Assembly: GCF_030246925.1 (NCBI RefSeq)
Contig: NZ_CP126740.1
Span: 372,001 to 436,000, forward strand
Source of the DNA: Microbacterium sp. zg-Y625
Lineage (GTDB): Bacteria; Actinomycetota; Actinomycetes; Actinomycetales; Microbacteriaceae
Direction: 5' to 3'
Length of the DNA: 64,000 nt
The notes under the pieces are model-generated. The model saw only the letters and a list, made by a program, of their open reading frames with translations. It searched no databases and was not told the origin of the DNA. Positions 56,965 to 64,000 of the stretch are shown piece after piece (position 1 is the stretch's first letter; the number at the start of each line of letters is the position of its first letter). A program made the translations under genes and the position numbers.

Positions 56965-57278
56965 TGGCCGTCGGTACCAAGACGCTCGCTCCCAGCGAGC
57001 TCGACACGTTCGAAGACCAGCGCCTCGTCGAGGAGCTGCGCAAGGCCAAGGAAGAGCTGTTCAACCTGCGCTTCCAGTCGGCCACCGGCCAGCTCGACAG
57101 CCACGGCCGCATCCGTGCGGTCAAGCGCGACATCGCGCGGCTGTACACCGTGATCCGCGAGCGCGAGCTCGGCATTCGTGCCACGCCCGCACCCGTCGAG
57201 ACCGCGACGAAGGCGAAGAAGACGAAGGCCAAGAAGGCGGATGCCGCTGACGAGGCCGTGAAGGAAGAGGCCGAGTGA
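56964..57278 (+). CDS. rpmC: 50S ribosomal protein L29
   Basis: The L29 core is in residues 10-75 ([20 protein letters not shown], then [19 protein letters not shown]). The total of 104 residues exceeds the usual 65-80 because of a Lys/Ala-rich C-terminal tail, as in other actinobacteria. The ATG overlaps the L16 stop. Confidence 0.96.
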   Translation: MAVGTKTLAPSELDTFEDQRLVEELRKAKEELFNLRFQSATGQLDSHGRIRAVKRDIARLYTVIRERELGIRATPAPVETATKAKKTKAKKADAADEAVKEEAE

Positions 57279-57598
57279 TGGCTGAGACCACCGAGAACAC
57301 CCCCAAGGGCCACGAGTCGTCCGCGCACGACGTGCGTGACGAGAACGCCCGCGGGTACCGCAAGTCCCGCCGCGGCTACGTCGTCAGCGACAAGATGGAC
57401 AAGACGATCGTCGTCGAGGTCGAGGACCGCGTGAAGCACCCGCTCTACGGCAAGGTCATCCGCCGCACGTCGAAGGTCAAGGCCCACGACGAGGGCAACA
57501 CCGCCGGCATCGGCGACCTCGTGCTCATCAACGAGACCCGCCCGCTGAGCGCCACCAAGCGCTGGCGCCTGGTCGAGATCCTCGAGAAGGCCAAGTAA
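57278..57598 (+). CDS. rpsQ: 30S ribosomal protein S17
   Basis: The 106-residue protein has the S17 core [20 protein letters not shown] and [20 protein letters not shown]. An N-terminal extension of about 25 polar residues precedes it. ATG 57278 overlaps the L29 stop; GTG 57275, one codon upstream, is less likely. Confidence 0.97.
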   Translation: MAETTENTPKGHESSAHDVRDENARGYRKSRRGYVVSDKMDKTIVVEVEDRVKHPLYGKVIRRTSKVKAHDEGNTAGIGDLVLINETRPLSATKRWRLVEILEKAK

Positions 57599-57632
57599 GG
57601 CTTCGGCCTTCTTGGAATCCAAGGAGTAACAA

Positions 57633-58001
57633 GTGATTCAGAACGAATCCCGACTCAAGGTGGCCGACAACACCGGCGCCAAGGAGCTGCTCACGATCCG
57701 TGTGCTCGGCGGCTCTGCTCGCCGGTACGCCGGCGTGGGCGACATCATCGTCGCCACGGTGAAGGATGCCATCCCCGGCGGAAACGTCAAGAAGGGTGAT
57801 GTCGTCAAGGCCGTCATCGTGCGCACCGTCAAGTCGACCCGTCGTCCCGACGGCTCGTACATCAAGTTCGACGAGAACGCCGCCGTGATCCTGAAGAACG
57901 ACGGGGAGCCCCGCGGCACCCGCATCTTCGGTCCCGTCGGTCGTGAGCTTCGCGACAAGAAGTTCATGAAGATCGTCTCGCTCGCCCCGGAGGTCATTTG
58001 A
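57633..58001 (+). CDS. rplN: 50S ribosomal protein L14
   Basis: The 122-residue protein starts from GTG with [20 protein letters not shown] and contains [29 protein letters not shown] precedes the start. Confidence 0.98.
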   Translation: MIQNESRLKVADNTGAKELLTIRVLGGSARRYAGVGDIIVATVKDAIPGGNVKKGDVVKAVIVRTVKSTRRPDGSYIKFDENAAVILKNDGEPRGTRIFGPVGRELRDKKFMKIVSLAPEVI

Positions 58002-58003
58002 TC

Positions 58004-58363
58004 ATGGCGAAGATCAAGAAGGGCGACCTGGTTCAGGTCATCTCGGGCGCAAAGCCCGAGCGCGGCGGAGACCGCGGCAAGCAGGGCAAGGTCCTCGAGG
58101 TCCTTGTCGAGCGCAACCGCGTCATCGTCGAAGGCGTGAACTACGTCACCAAGCACAACCGCGTGGGCCAGACCCAGCGCGGCACCAAGACGGGTGGCCT
58201 CGAGACGTTCGAAGCCCCCATCCACATCTCGAACGTCGCCCTGGTCGACCCCGAGACGAAGAAGCCGACCCGCATCGGCAGCCGCGTCGAGGAGCAGACC
58301 AAGAACGGCGTCAAGCGCACGGTCCGCGTGCGCTACGCGAAGAAGTCAGGCAAGGACCTCTGA
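58004..58363 (+). CDS. rplX: 50S ribosomal protein L24
   Basis: The 119-residue assembly initiator has the KOW motif: [20 protein letters not shown] and [14 protein letters not shown] 58004 is chosen over TTG 57998, which overlaps the rplN stop. Confidence 0.97.
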   Translation: MAKIKKGDLVQVISGAKPERGGDRGKQGKVLEVLVERNRVIVEGVNYVTKHNRVGQTQRGTKTGGLETFEAPIHISNVALVDPETKKPTRIGSRVEEQTKNGVKRTVRVRYAKKSGKDL

Positions 58364-58365
58364 GA

Positions 58366-58956
58366 ATGAGCACTGCACCTGCCGTGGAGGCTGGCAAGAT
58401 CCAGCCCCGCCTGAAGCAGAAGTACAAGAACGAGATCCAGAAGGCTCTGCAGGAGGAGTTCGGTTACGCGAACGTCATGCAGATCCCCGGGATCGTCAAG
58501 GTCGTCGTCAACACCGGTGTCGGTGAGGCTGCGCGTGACAGCAAGGTGATCGATGGTGCGGTCGACGACCTCACCAAGATCACCGGCCAGAAGCCGGTCG
58601 TCACCAAGGCCCGCAAGTCCATCGCGCAGTTCAAGCTGCGCGAGGGTCAGGCCATCGGCGCGCACGTCACCCTCCGCGGTGACCGTGCGTGGGAGTTCCT
58701 GGACCGCCTCGTGAACCTCGCGCTGCCCCGCATCCGCGACTTCCGCGGGCTGTCCCCGAAGCAGTTCGACGGCCACGGCAACTACACGTTCGGCCTTCAG
58801 GAGCAGTCGGTCTTCCACGAGATCAACCAGGACAAGATCGACCGCGTCCGCGGCTTCGACATCACGGTCGTCACCACGGCGAAGACGGACGAGGAGGGCC
58901 GCTCGCTGCTGCGTCAGCTCGGCTTCCCCTTCCGCACCGACGACGCTCAGGCGTAA
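58366..58956 (+). CDS. rplE: 50S ribosomal protein L5
   Basis: The 196-residue 5S rRNA-binding protein has [40 protein letters not shown] and the late [21 protein letters not shown] ending (here [18 protein letters not shown]). In most bacteria rpsN follows directly; here a 134-base gap with a hairpin follows instead. Confidence 0.98.
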   Translation: MSTAPAVEAGKIQPRLKQKYKNEIQKALQEEFGYANVMQIPGIVKVVVNTGVGEAARDSKVIDGAVDDLTKITGQKPVVTKARKSIAQFKLREGQAIGAHVTLRGDRAWEFLDRLVNLALPRIRDFRGLSPKQFDGHGNYTFGLQEQSVFHEINQDKIDRVRGFDITVVTTAKTDEEGRSLLRQLGFPFRTDDAQA

Positions 58957-58968
58957 TCGGATAAGCTT

Positions 58969-59010
58969 GGGCGTTTGGTCTCGGACCCTGCGGTCCGGGG
59001 CCAAACGCCC
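58969..59010 (+). terminator. Strong hairpin between rplE and rpsH
   Basis: GGGCGTTTGG (58969-58978) pairs with CCAAACGCCC (59001-59010), and an inner CGGACC / GGTCCG stem extends it. It lies 12 bases after the rplE stop, at the place where rpsN usually sits. TAAGCT at 58962-58967 overlaps its upstream side and could be a -10 box. It may divide the S10 part from the spc part. Confidence 0.75.
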
Positions 59011-59090
59011 TCACAACTGAACACCGCCCGTCATCGAAGGTCGGCTGTCGCGTAACGGCATCCGAAACCTCGTGAACAAAGGAACAACTC

Positions 59091-59489
59091 ATGACAATGA
59101 CAGACCCGGTCGCAGACATGCTGACCCGTCTGCGCAACGCGAACTCGGCGCACCACGACTCCGTGTCCATGCCGAGCTCCAAGCTCAAGACTCACATCGC
59201 CGAGATCCTCCAGCAGGAGGGCTACATCGCCGGCTGGGAGGTCACCGACGCGCGCGTGGGCCAGACCATCACGCTGACGCTCAAGTACGGCCCCAACCGC
59301 GAGCGGTCGATCGCCGGCATCAAGCGCGTGTCGAAGCCGGGTCTGCGCGTGTACGCACGCTCGACCGAGATCCCCACGGTGCTCGGCGGCCTCGGCGTCG
59401 CTATTCTGTCCACTTCCTCTGGCCTCCTCACGGACCGCCAGGCCGAGTCGAAGGGCGTCGGCGGGGAAGTCCTCGCCTACGTGTGGTGA
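59091..59489 (+). CDS. rpsH: 30S ribosomal protein S8
   Basis: The 132-residue 16S-binding protein starts [20 protein letters not shown] and ends with [12 protein letters not shown]8 is the repressor of the spc operon in E. coli; a similar site cannot be seen here. AAAGGAAC precedes the ATG. Confidence 0.98.
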   Translation: MTMTDPVADMLTRLRNANSAHHDSVSMPSSKLKTHIAEILQQEGYIAGWEVTDARVGQTITLTLKYGPNRERSIAGIKRVSKPGLRVYARSTEIPTVLGGLGVAILSTSSGLLTDRQAESKGVGGEVLAYVW

Positions 59490-59494
59490 TCTGA

Positions 59495-60031
59495 ATGTCC
59501 CGCATCGGTCGTCTTCCCATCGACATCCCCGCCGGCGTGACCGTCGAGGTCTCCGGACAGGATGTCTCCGTCAAGGGCCCCAAGGGTGAGCTCAAGCTCA
59601 CCGTGGCGCGCCCCATCGAGATCGCGGTGCAGGAGAACCAGGTTCTGGTCTCCCGTCCCGACGACGAGCGCGAGTCGCGGTCGCTTCACGGCCTGACCCG
59701 CACGCTCATCAACAACAACATCATCGGCGTCACCCAGGGCTACACCAAGGGCCTTGAGGTCGTCGGCACCGGTTACCGCGTCGCTCAGAAGGGCAGCTCG
59801 GTCGAGTTCGCCCTCGGCTTCTCGCACCCCGTGCTGGTCGACCCGCCGGCCGGCATCACGTTCACGGTCGAGGGCAACAACAAGCTCACCGTGAGCGGCA
59901 TCGACAAGCAGGCCGTCGGTGAGGCTGCCGCCAACATCCGCAAGATCCGCAAGCCCGAGCCGTACAAGGGCAAGGGTGTGCGCTACGCCGGCGAGGTCGT
60001 TCGGCGCAAGGCCGGAAAGGCTGGTAAGTAA
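59495..60031 (+). CDS. rplF: 50S ribosomal protein L6
   Basis: The 178-residue protein starts [20 protein letters not shown] and ends with [20 protein letters not shown]. Five bases separate it from rpsH. Confidence 0.98.
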   Translation: MSRIGRLPIDIPAGVTVEVSGQDVSVKGPKGELKLTVARPIEIAVQENQVLVSRPDDERESRSLHGLTRTLINNNIIGVTQGYTKGLEVVGTGYRVAQKGSSVEFALGFSHPVLVDPPAGITFTVEGNNKLTVSGIDKQAVGEAAANIRKIRKPEPYKGKGVRYAGEVVRRKAGKAGK

Positions 60032-60033
60032 CC

Positions 60034-60393
60034 ATGGCTGTGACTTCCAAGTCCGTCGCACGCGCGCGTCGTCACGCGCGTCTGCGCAAGAAGGTCGTCG
60101 GCACCGAGGCGCGTCCGCGTCTCGTTGTCACCCGTTCGGCCCGTCACGTCTTCGTCCAGCTCGTGGACGACAGCAAGGGTCACACCCTGGCATCCGCCTC
60201 GACGCTCGAGAACGAGCTGCGTGGCTTCGACGGTGACAAGACCGCCAAGGCCCGCAAGGTCGGCGAGCTCGTCGCCGAGCGCGCGAAGGCAGCCGGCGTC
60301 GTCGACGTCGTGTTCGACCGCGGCGGCAACCGCTACGCGGGTCGTGTGGCCGCGATCGCCGACGGCGCCCGCGAGGGAGGCCTGAACCTGTGA
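60034..60393 (+). CDS. rplR: 50S ribosomal protein L18
   Basis: The 119-residue 5S-binding protein has [20 protein letters not shown] and ends [20 protein letters not shown] then AREGGLNL. It overlaps rpsE by four bases. Confidence 0.98.
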   Translation: MAVTSKSVARARRHARLRKKVVGTEARPRLVVTRSARHVFVQLVDDSKGHTLASASTLENELRGFDGDKTAKARKVGELVAERAKAAGVVDVVFDRGGNRYAGRVAAIADGAREGGLNL

Positions 60394-61070
60394 GCGAGAA
60401 CAAGGAGAACGAAGTGACCGAAACCGCTCCGGCTGCGGCCGCGGCCGCGCCCGAGACGGCAGCGGCGGAGCGCGAGCCCCGCCGCGGTGGTCGCGAGCGC
60501 AGCCAGACCCGCGACCGCAACTCGCGCGACCGCAACGACAGCCAGTTCCTCGAGCGCGTCGTCACGATCAACCGCGTGTCGAAGGTCGTCAAGGGTGGCC
60601 GCCGCTTCAGCTTCACCGCCCTCGTGGTGGTCGGCGACGGCAACGGTCTCGTGGGCGTCGGCTACGGCAAGGCCCGCGAGGTCCCCCTGGCGATCTCGAA
60701 GGGTGTCGAAGAGGCCAAGCGCAACTTCTTCCGCGTGCCCCGCGTCGGCTCGACCATCCCGCACCCCGTGCAGGGTGAGGCCGCTGCCGGTGTCGTGCTG
60801 CTGCGTCCGGCTGCCGCCGGTACCGGTGTCATCGCCGGTGGTCCGGTGCGTGCCGTGCTCGAGTGCGCCGGCATCCACGATGTGCTGTCGAAGTCGCTGG
60901 GCTCGTCGAACACGATCAACATCGTGCACGCGACGGTCGCTGCTCTGAAGAGCCTCGAGGAGCCCCGTGCCGTCGCCGCCCGTCGTGGGCTGGACTACGA
61001 CGCGGTCGTTCCGGCGATCATCATCCGCAACGAGGCCAAGGCCGCTGCGGCGAAGAAGGTAGGTGCCTGA
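60390..61070 (+). CDS. rpsE: 30S ribosomal protein S5
   Basis: The 226-residue protein has a 45-residue acidic then Arg-rich N-terminal extension, followed by the S5 core [20 protein letters not shown] and [20 protein letters not shown]. The GTG start overlaps the rplR stop. Confidence 0.98.
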   Translation: MSENKENEVTETAPAAAAAAPETAAAEREPRRGGRERSQTRDRNSRDRNDSQFLERVVTINRVSKVVKGGRRFSFTALVVVGDGNGLVGVGYGKAREVPLAISKGVEEAKRNFFRVPRVGSTIPHPVQGEAAAGVVLLRPAAAGTGVIAGGPVRAVLECAGIHDVLSKSLGSSNTINIVHATVAALKSLEEPRAVAARRGLDYDAVVPAIIIRNEAKAAAAKKVGA

Positions 61071-61255
61071 TGGCTGCCCGTCTGAAGGTGACGCAGGTCA
61101 AGTCCAAGGTGAGCGAGAAGCAGAACCAGCGTGACACGCTGCGCAGCCTCGGTCTCAAGCGGATCGGCGACTCGGTCGTCCGTCCCGACGACGCGCAGAC
61201 GCGCGGTTACGTCAAGACCGTCGCCCACCTCGTCAAGGTTGAGGAGATCGACTAA
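61070..61255 (+). CDS. rpmD: 50S ribosomal protein L30
   Basis: The 61-residue protein has [20 protein letters not shown] and [14 protein letters not shown]. It overlaps rpsE and rplO by one base on each side. Confidence 0.97.
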   Translation: MAARLKVTQVKSKVSEKQNQRDTLRSLGLKRIGDSVVRPDDAQTRGYVKTVAHLVKVEEID

Positions 61256-61764
61256 TGGCTGAGAAGGCCGAGAAGAAGGGCACGGCCGCGAAGGCTGCGC
61301 CCGCCAAGGATGCCGCGGCATCGCGCCCCGGCGTGCTGAAGGTCCACCACCTGCGTCCGGTCCCCGGCTCCAACACGGCGAAGACCCGTGTCGGTCGTGG
61401 TGAGGGCTCGAAGGGTAAGACCTCGGGTCGTGGCACCAAGGGCACGAAGGCCCGCTACAGCGTGAAGGTCGGCTTCGAGGGCGGCCAGATGCCGCTGCAC
61501 ATGCGCACTCCGAAGCTGCGCGGGTTCAAGAACCCGTTCCGCGTCGAGTACCAGGTGGTCAACCTCGAGAAGCTCGCCGAGCTGTACCCGCAGGGTGGCG
61601 ACGTCACCGTGGGCGACCTGGTCGCCAAGGGCGCCGTGCGCAAGAACGAGAAGGTCAAGGTGCTCGGCACCGGAGACATCTCCGTTGCGCTGAACGTCTC
61701 CGTCGACAAGGTCTCGGGCTCCGCGGAGCAGAAGATCGTCGCAGCAGGCGGCACCATCAAGTAA
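61255..61764 (+). CDS. rplO: 50S ribosomal protein L15
   Basis: The 169-residue protein has [20 protein letters not shown] then [20 protein letters not shown] and an N-terminal Lys/Ala extension of about 22 residues. A strong terminator follows, ending the spc transcript before secY. Confidence 0.98.
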   Translation: MAEKAEKKGTAAKAAPAKDAAASRPGVLKVHHLRPVPGSNTAKTRVGRGEGSKGKTSGRGTKGTKARYSVKVGFEGGQMPLHMRTPKLRGFKNPFRVEYQVVNLEKLAELYPQGGDVTVGDLVAKGAVRKNEKVKVLGTGDISVALNVSVDKVSGSAEQKIVAAGGTIK

Positions 61765-61770
61765 TCACGC

Positions 61771-61803
61771 CACAGGGGCCGGAGCGATGCTCCGGCCCCT
61801 GTG
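61771..61803 (+). terminator. Terminator between rplO and secY
   Basis: CACAGGGGCCGGAG (61771-61784) pairs with CTCCGGCCCCTGTG (61790-61803), 14 perfect pairs around a five-base loop. Confidence 0.85.
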
Positions 61804-61806
61804 CCG

Positions 61807-61812
61807 TACTCT
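61807..61812 (+). promoter_or_regulatory. Candidate secY-adk-map -10 box
   Basis: TACTCT lies four bases after the terminator stem, with a start expected near 61820 and a 44-base leader carrying TGGAGGAAT before secY. It suggests that secretion and adenylate kinase genes form a separate transcript. Confidence 0.5.
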
Positions 61813-61863
61813 GGTTGACGGCGCGCCTCGTAGCCGCCGCCGATCTCACTGGAGGAATCCGAC

Positions 61864-63189
61864 TTGTTCAGCGCCATCGCGCGGGTCTTCCGCACACCCG
61901 ACCTGCGGCGGAAGATCGGCTTCACGCTCGCGATCATCACCGTCTATCGCCTGGGCGCCCACGTGCCGACGCCGTTCGTGGACTTCCCGAACGTGCAGTC
62001 CTGCCTTGCGCAGTCCGGCAACACCGAGGGCCTGCTGTCCCTCGTGAACCTCTTCTCCGGCGGTGCACTGCTGCAGCTGTCGATCTTCGCGCTGGGTGTG
62101 ATGCCGTACATCACGGCCACGATCATCGTGCAGCTGCTGCGCGTGGTGATCCCGCACTTCGAGACGCTCTACAAGGAGGGTCAGGCCGGCCAGGGCAAGC
62201 TGACGCAGTACACGCGTTACCTGACCATCGCCCTCGCCCTGCTGCAGTCGACCACGCTCATCACGGTGGCCCGTAGCGGTCAGCTCTTCGGCATCACCGG
62301 CATCGCCGAGTGCGAGCAGGTGCTCACCAACGACGCGTGGTGGGCGCAGCTGCTGATGATCATCACGATGACCGCCGGCACCGGCCTCATCATGTGGTTC
62401 GCCGAGCTCGTCACCGAGCGCGGCGTCGGCAACGGCATGTCGCTGCTCATCTTCACCTCGATCGCCGCCACGTTCCCCTCGGCCATGTGGTCGATCTGGC
62501 AGGCCCGCGGCTTCGAGATCTTCCTGCTGGTGCTCGCGGTCGGCATCCTGACCGTCGCGCTCGTCGTCTTCGTCGAGCAGTCCCAGCGGCGCATCCCGGT
62601 GCAGTACGCCAAGCGCATGGTCGGGCGCCGCACCTACGGCGGCACCAACACCTACATCCCCATCAAGGTCAACATGGCCGGCGTCGTGCCCGTCATCTTC
62701 GCCTCGTCGCTGCTGTACATCCCCGCCCTCATCGCGCAGTTCAACCAGACGCCCGATGCCGAGGGGAACGTCCCCGGCTGGGTGGCGTGGATCCAGCAGT
62801 ACTTCACCACCGGCGACCACCCGCTGTACATGGCGGTGTATTTCCTCCTCATCGTCGGCTTCACGTACTTCTACGTCGCCATCACGTTCAACCCGGTCGA
62901 CGTGGCGGACAACATGAAGAAGTACGGCGGCTTCGTCCCCGGCATCCGTGCCGGCCGTCCCACCGCCGAGTACCTCGACTACGTGCTCACCCGCATCACG
63001 CTGCCGGGATCGATCTACCTGGGCCTCATCGCCCTCATCCCGCTCGTGGCCCTCGCGACCGTCGGTGCCAACCAGAACTTCCCGTTCGGTGGTGCGTCGA
63101 TCCTGATCATCGTCGGTGTGGGTCTCGAGACGGTCAAGCAGATCGACGCTCAGCTGCAGCAGCGCCACTACGAAGGGCTTCTCCGATGA
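61864..63189 (+). CDS. secY: Protein translocase subunit SecY
   Basis: The 441-residue channel protein of the Sec translocon has ten membrane segments. It shows [37 protein letters not shown] and the cytoplasmic loop [19 protein letters not shown]. The TTG at 61864 follows GGAGGAAT. It overlaps adk by four bases. Confidence 0.98.
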   Translation: MFSAIARVFRTPDLRRKIGFTLAIITVYRLGAHVPTPFVDFPNVQSCLAQSGNTEGLLSLVNLFSGGALLQLSIFALGVMPYITATIIVQLLRVVIPHFETLYKEGQAGQGKLTQYTRYLTIALALLQSTTLITVARSGQLFGITGIAECEQVLTNDAWWAQLLMIITMTAGTGLIMWFAELVTERGVGNGMSLLIFTSIAATFPSAMWSIWQARGFEIFLLVLAVGILTVALVVFVEQSQRRIPVQYAKRMVGRRTYGGTNTYIPIKVNMAGVVPVIFASSLLYIPALIAQFNQTPDAEGNVPGWVAWIQQYFTTGDHPLYMAVYFLLIVGFTYFYVAITFNPVDVADNMKKYGGFVPGIRAGRPTAEYLDYVLTRITLPGSIYLGLIALIPLVALATVGANQNFPFGGASILIIVGVGLETVKQIDAQLQQRHYEGLLR

Positions 63190-63776
63190 CAACGCCCCGT
63201 CTTCTCATCGTCGGACCGCAGGGCTCGGGCAAGGGCACGCAGGGCGTGCGCATCGCCGAGTCGCTCGGGATCCCCGTCATCTCCACCGGCGACGTGTTCC
63301 GCGCGAACGTCAAGGAGGGCACCGACCTCGGCAAGCAGGTGCAGGCCATCATCGAGGCCGGCAACCTGGTGCCCGACGAGCTGACCAGCGCCATCGTGCG
63401 CGACCGCCTCGCGCAGGACGACGCCGCCGGCGGCTTCCTGCTCGACGGCTACCCGCGCAACCTCGGTCAGGTGGCAGACCTCGACGCGTTCCTCTCGGGC
63501 CGCGGCGAGGAGCTCACCGGCGTCATCCAGCTGGACGTCCCGCGCGACGAGAGCATCTCCCGGCTGACGCTGCGCGCCGCCGAGCAGGGCCGCACCGACG
63601 ACACCGAAGACGTCATCGCGCACCGCCTGTCGATCTACGAGCGCGAGACCGCGCCCATCCTCGACGTCTACCGCGATCGCGGCATCGTCGACACGATCGA
63701 CGGCGTCGGCACGCTGGACGAGATCACCGAGCGGATCCGCGCCGCGCTGGCCGCGCGCGACCTCGTCGGCGCCTGA
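63186..63776 (+). CDS. adk: Adenylate kinase
   Basis: The 196-residue enzyme interconverts ATP, ADP and AMP. It shows the P-loop [24 protein letters not shown] (AMP site), [11 protein letters not shown] and a short LID ([20 protein letters not shown]) without zinc cysteines. The ATG overlaps the secY stop. Confidence 0.97.
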   Translation: MTTPRLLIVGPQGSGKGTQGVRIAESLGIPVISTGDVFRANVKEGTDLGKQVQAIIEAGNLVPDELTSAIVRDRLAQDDAAGGFLLDGYPRNLGQVADLDAFLSGRGEELTGVIQLDVPRDESISRLTLRAAEQGRTDDTEDVIAHRLSIYERETAPILDVYRDRGIVDTIDGVGTLDEITERIRAALAARDLVGA

Positions 63777-63781
63777 CCGAC

Positions 63782-64000
63782 GTGCTGCGCCGCTCCATCT
63801 ACAAGTCCCCCGCACAGCTGCGGGCCATGGTCGAACCCGGCCGCATCACCGCCGCGGCGCTCGATGCCGTGCGCGCACTGGTCGCCCCCGGGGTGACGAC
63901 GCTCGAGCTGGATGCCGCCGCAAGCGCGGTCATCCGCGCCCGCGGTGCGGAGTCGAACTTCCAGCTGGTGCGCGGCTACCGCCACACCGTCTGCACGTCG
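63782..64000 (+). CDS. map: Type I methionine aminopeptidase (5' part only)
   Basis: The first 73 residues are visible: MLRRSIYKSPAQLRAMVEPG, then RITAAALDAVRALVAPGVTT LELD and RGYRHTVCTS near the window edge, all matching the N-terminal region of type I enzymes that remove initiator methionine. The metal ligands lie beyond position 64000. The GTG at 63782 is five bases after adk, in the usual secY-adk-map order. Confidence 0.92.
   Translation, partial: MLRRSIYKSPAQLRAMVEPGRITAAALDAVRALVAPGVTTLELDAAASAVIRARGAESNFQLVRGYRHTVCTS

Overview
The window is high-GC actinobacterial DNA. Its str and S10/spc ribosomal operons, rpoBC, leaderless TAnnnT promoters and accessory genes point to Microbacteriaceae, most likely Microbacterium. 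That assignment is by recognition, not by a database search. I saw no rRNA, tRNA, CRISPR array, transposase or phage gene.

Layout. 1-11.3 kb is metabolic and regulatory: a truncated threonine aldolase, an MFS exporter, a DUF6421-type protein, a diacylglycerol-kinase-like lipid kinase, a methylmalonate-semialdehyde dehydrogenase, and a two-component system (LiaS/DesK-type kinase plus NarL regulator) next to a MacB/LolD-type ABC ATPase and its FtsX permease. 11.3-17.4 kb holds an SRPBCC protein, a GH3 beta-glucosidase with circularly permuted domains behind a CebR-type operator, a ComB-like protein, a SprT-like protein, a TPR protein and a spermidine-synthase-like protein. 17.5-25.7 kb carries an oligopeptide ABC importer (lipoprotein, two permeases, one fused double ATPase on the opposite strand) and 5-oxoprolinase genes pxpA and a fused pxpB-pxpC.

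From 26 kb the core information-processing genes begin: rpoB-rpoC, then a cluster of poorly known membrane proteins and an FHA protein (33.8-38.6 kb), then rpsL-rpsG-fusA-tuf. Between tuf and the S10 operon lie an MT0933-type antitoxin-like gene and a 2621-residue cell-wall-anchored VWA protein. The S10/spc cluster then runs from rpsJ to rplO, followed by secY, adk and a truncated map. The usual rpsN (S14) gene between rplE and rpsH is absent.

Two patterns cut across the window. First, at least nine non-ribosomal genes have a TAnnnT -10 box 6-8 bases before the start codon, as expected for leaderless mRNAs, while the ribosomal genes generally have Shine-Dalgarno leaders. Second, several intergenic regions in the first 26 kb are filled with iterated inverted or tandem repeats built from a word private to each locus (2.5, 6.9, 16.3 and 25.8 kb). 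The octamer GGATGCCG is also strikingly frequent. These repeats and the giant surface protein are the parts least explained by ordinary annotation.
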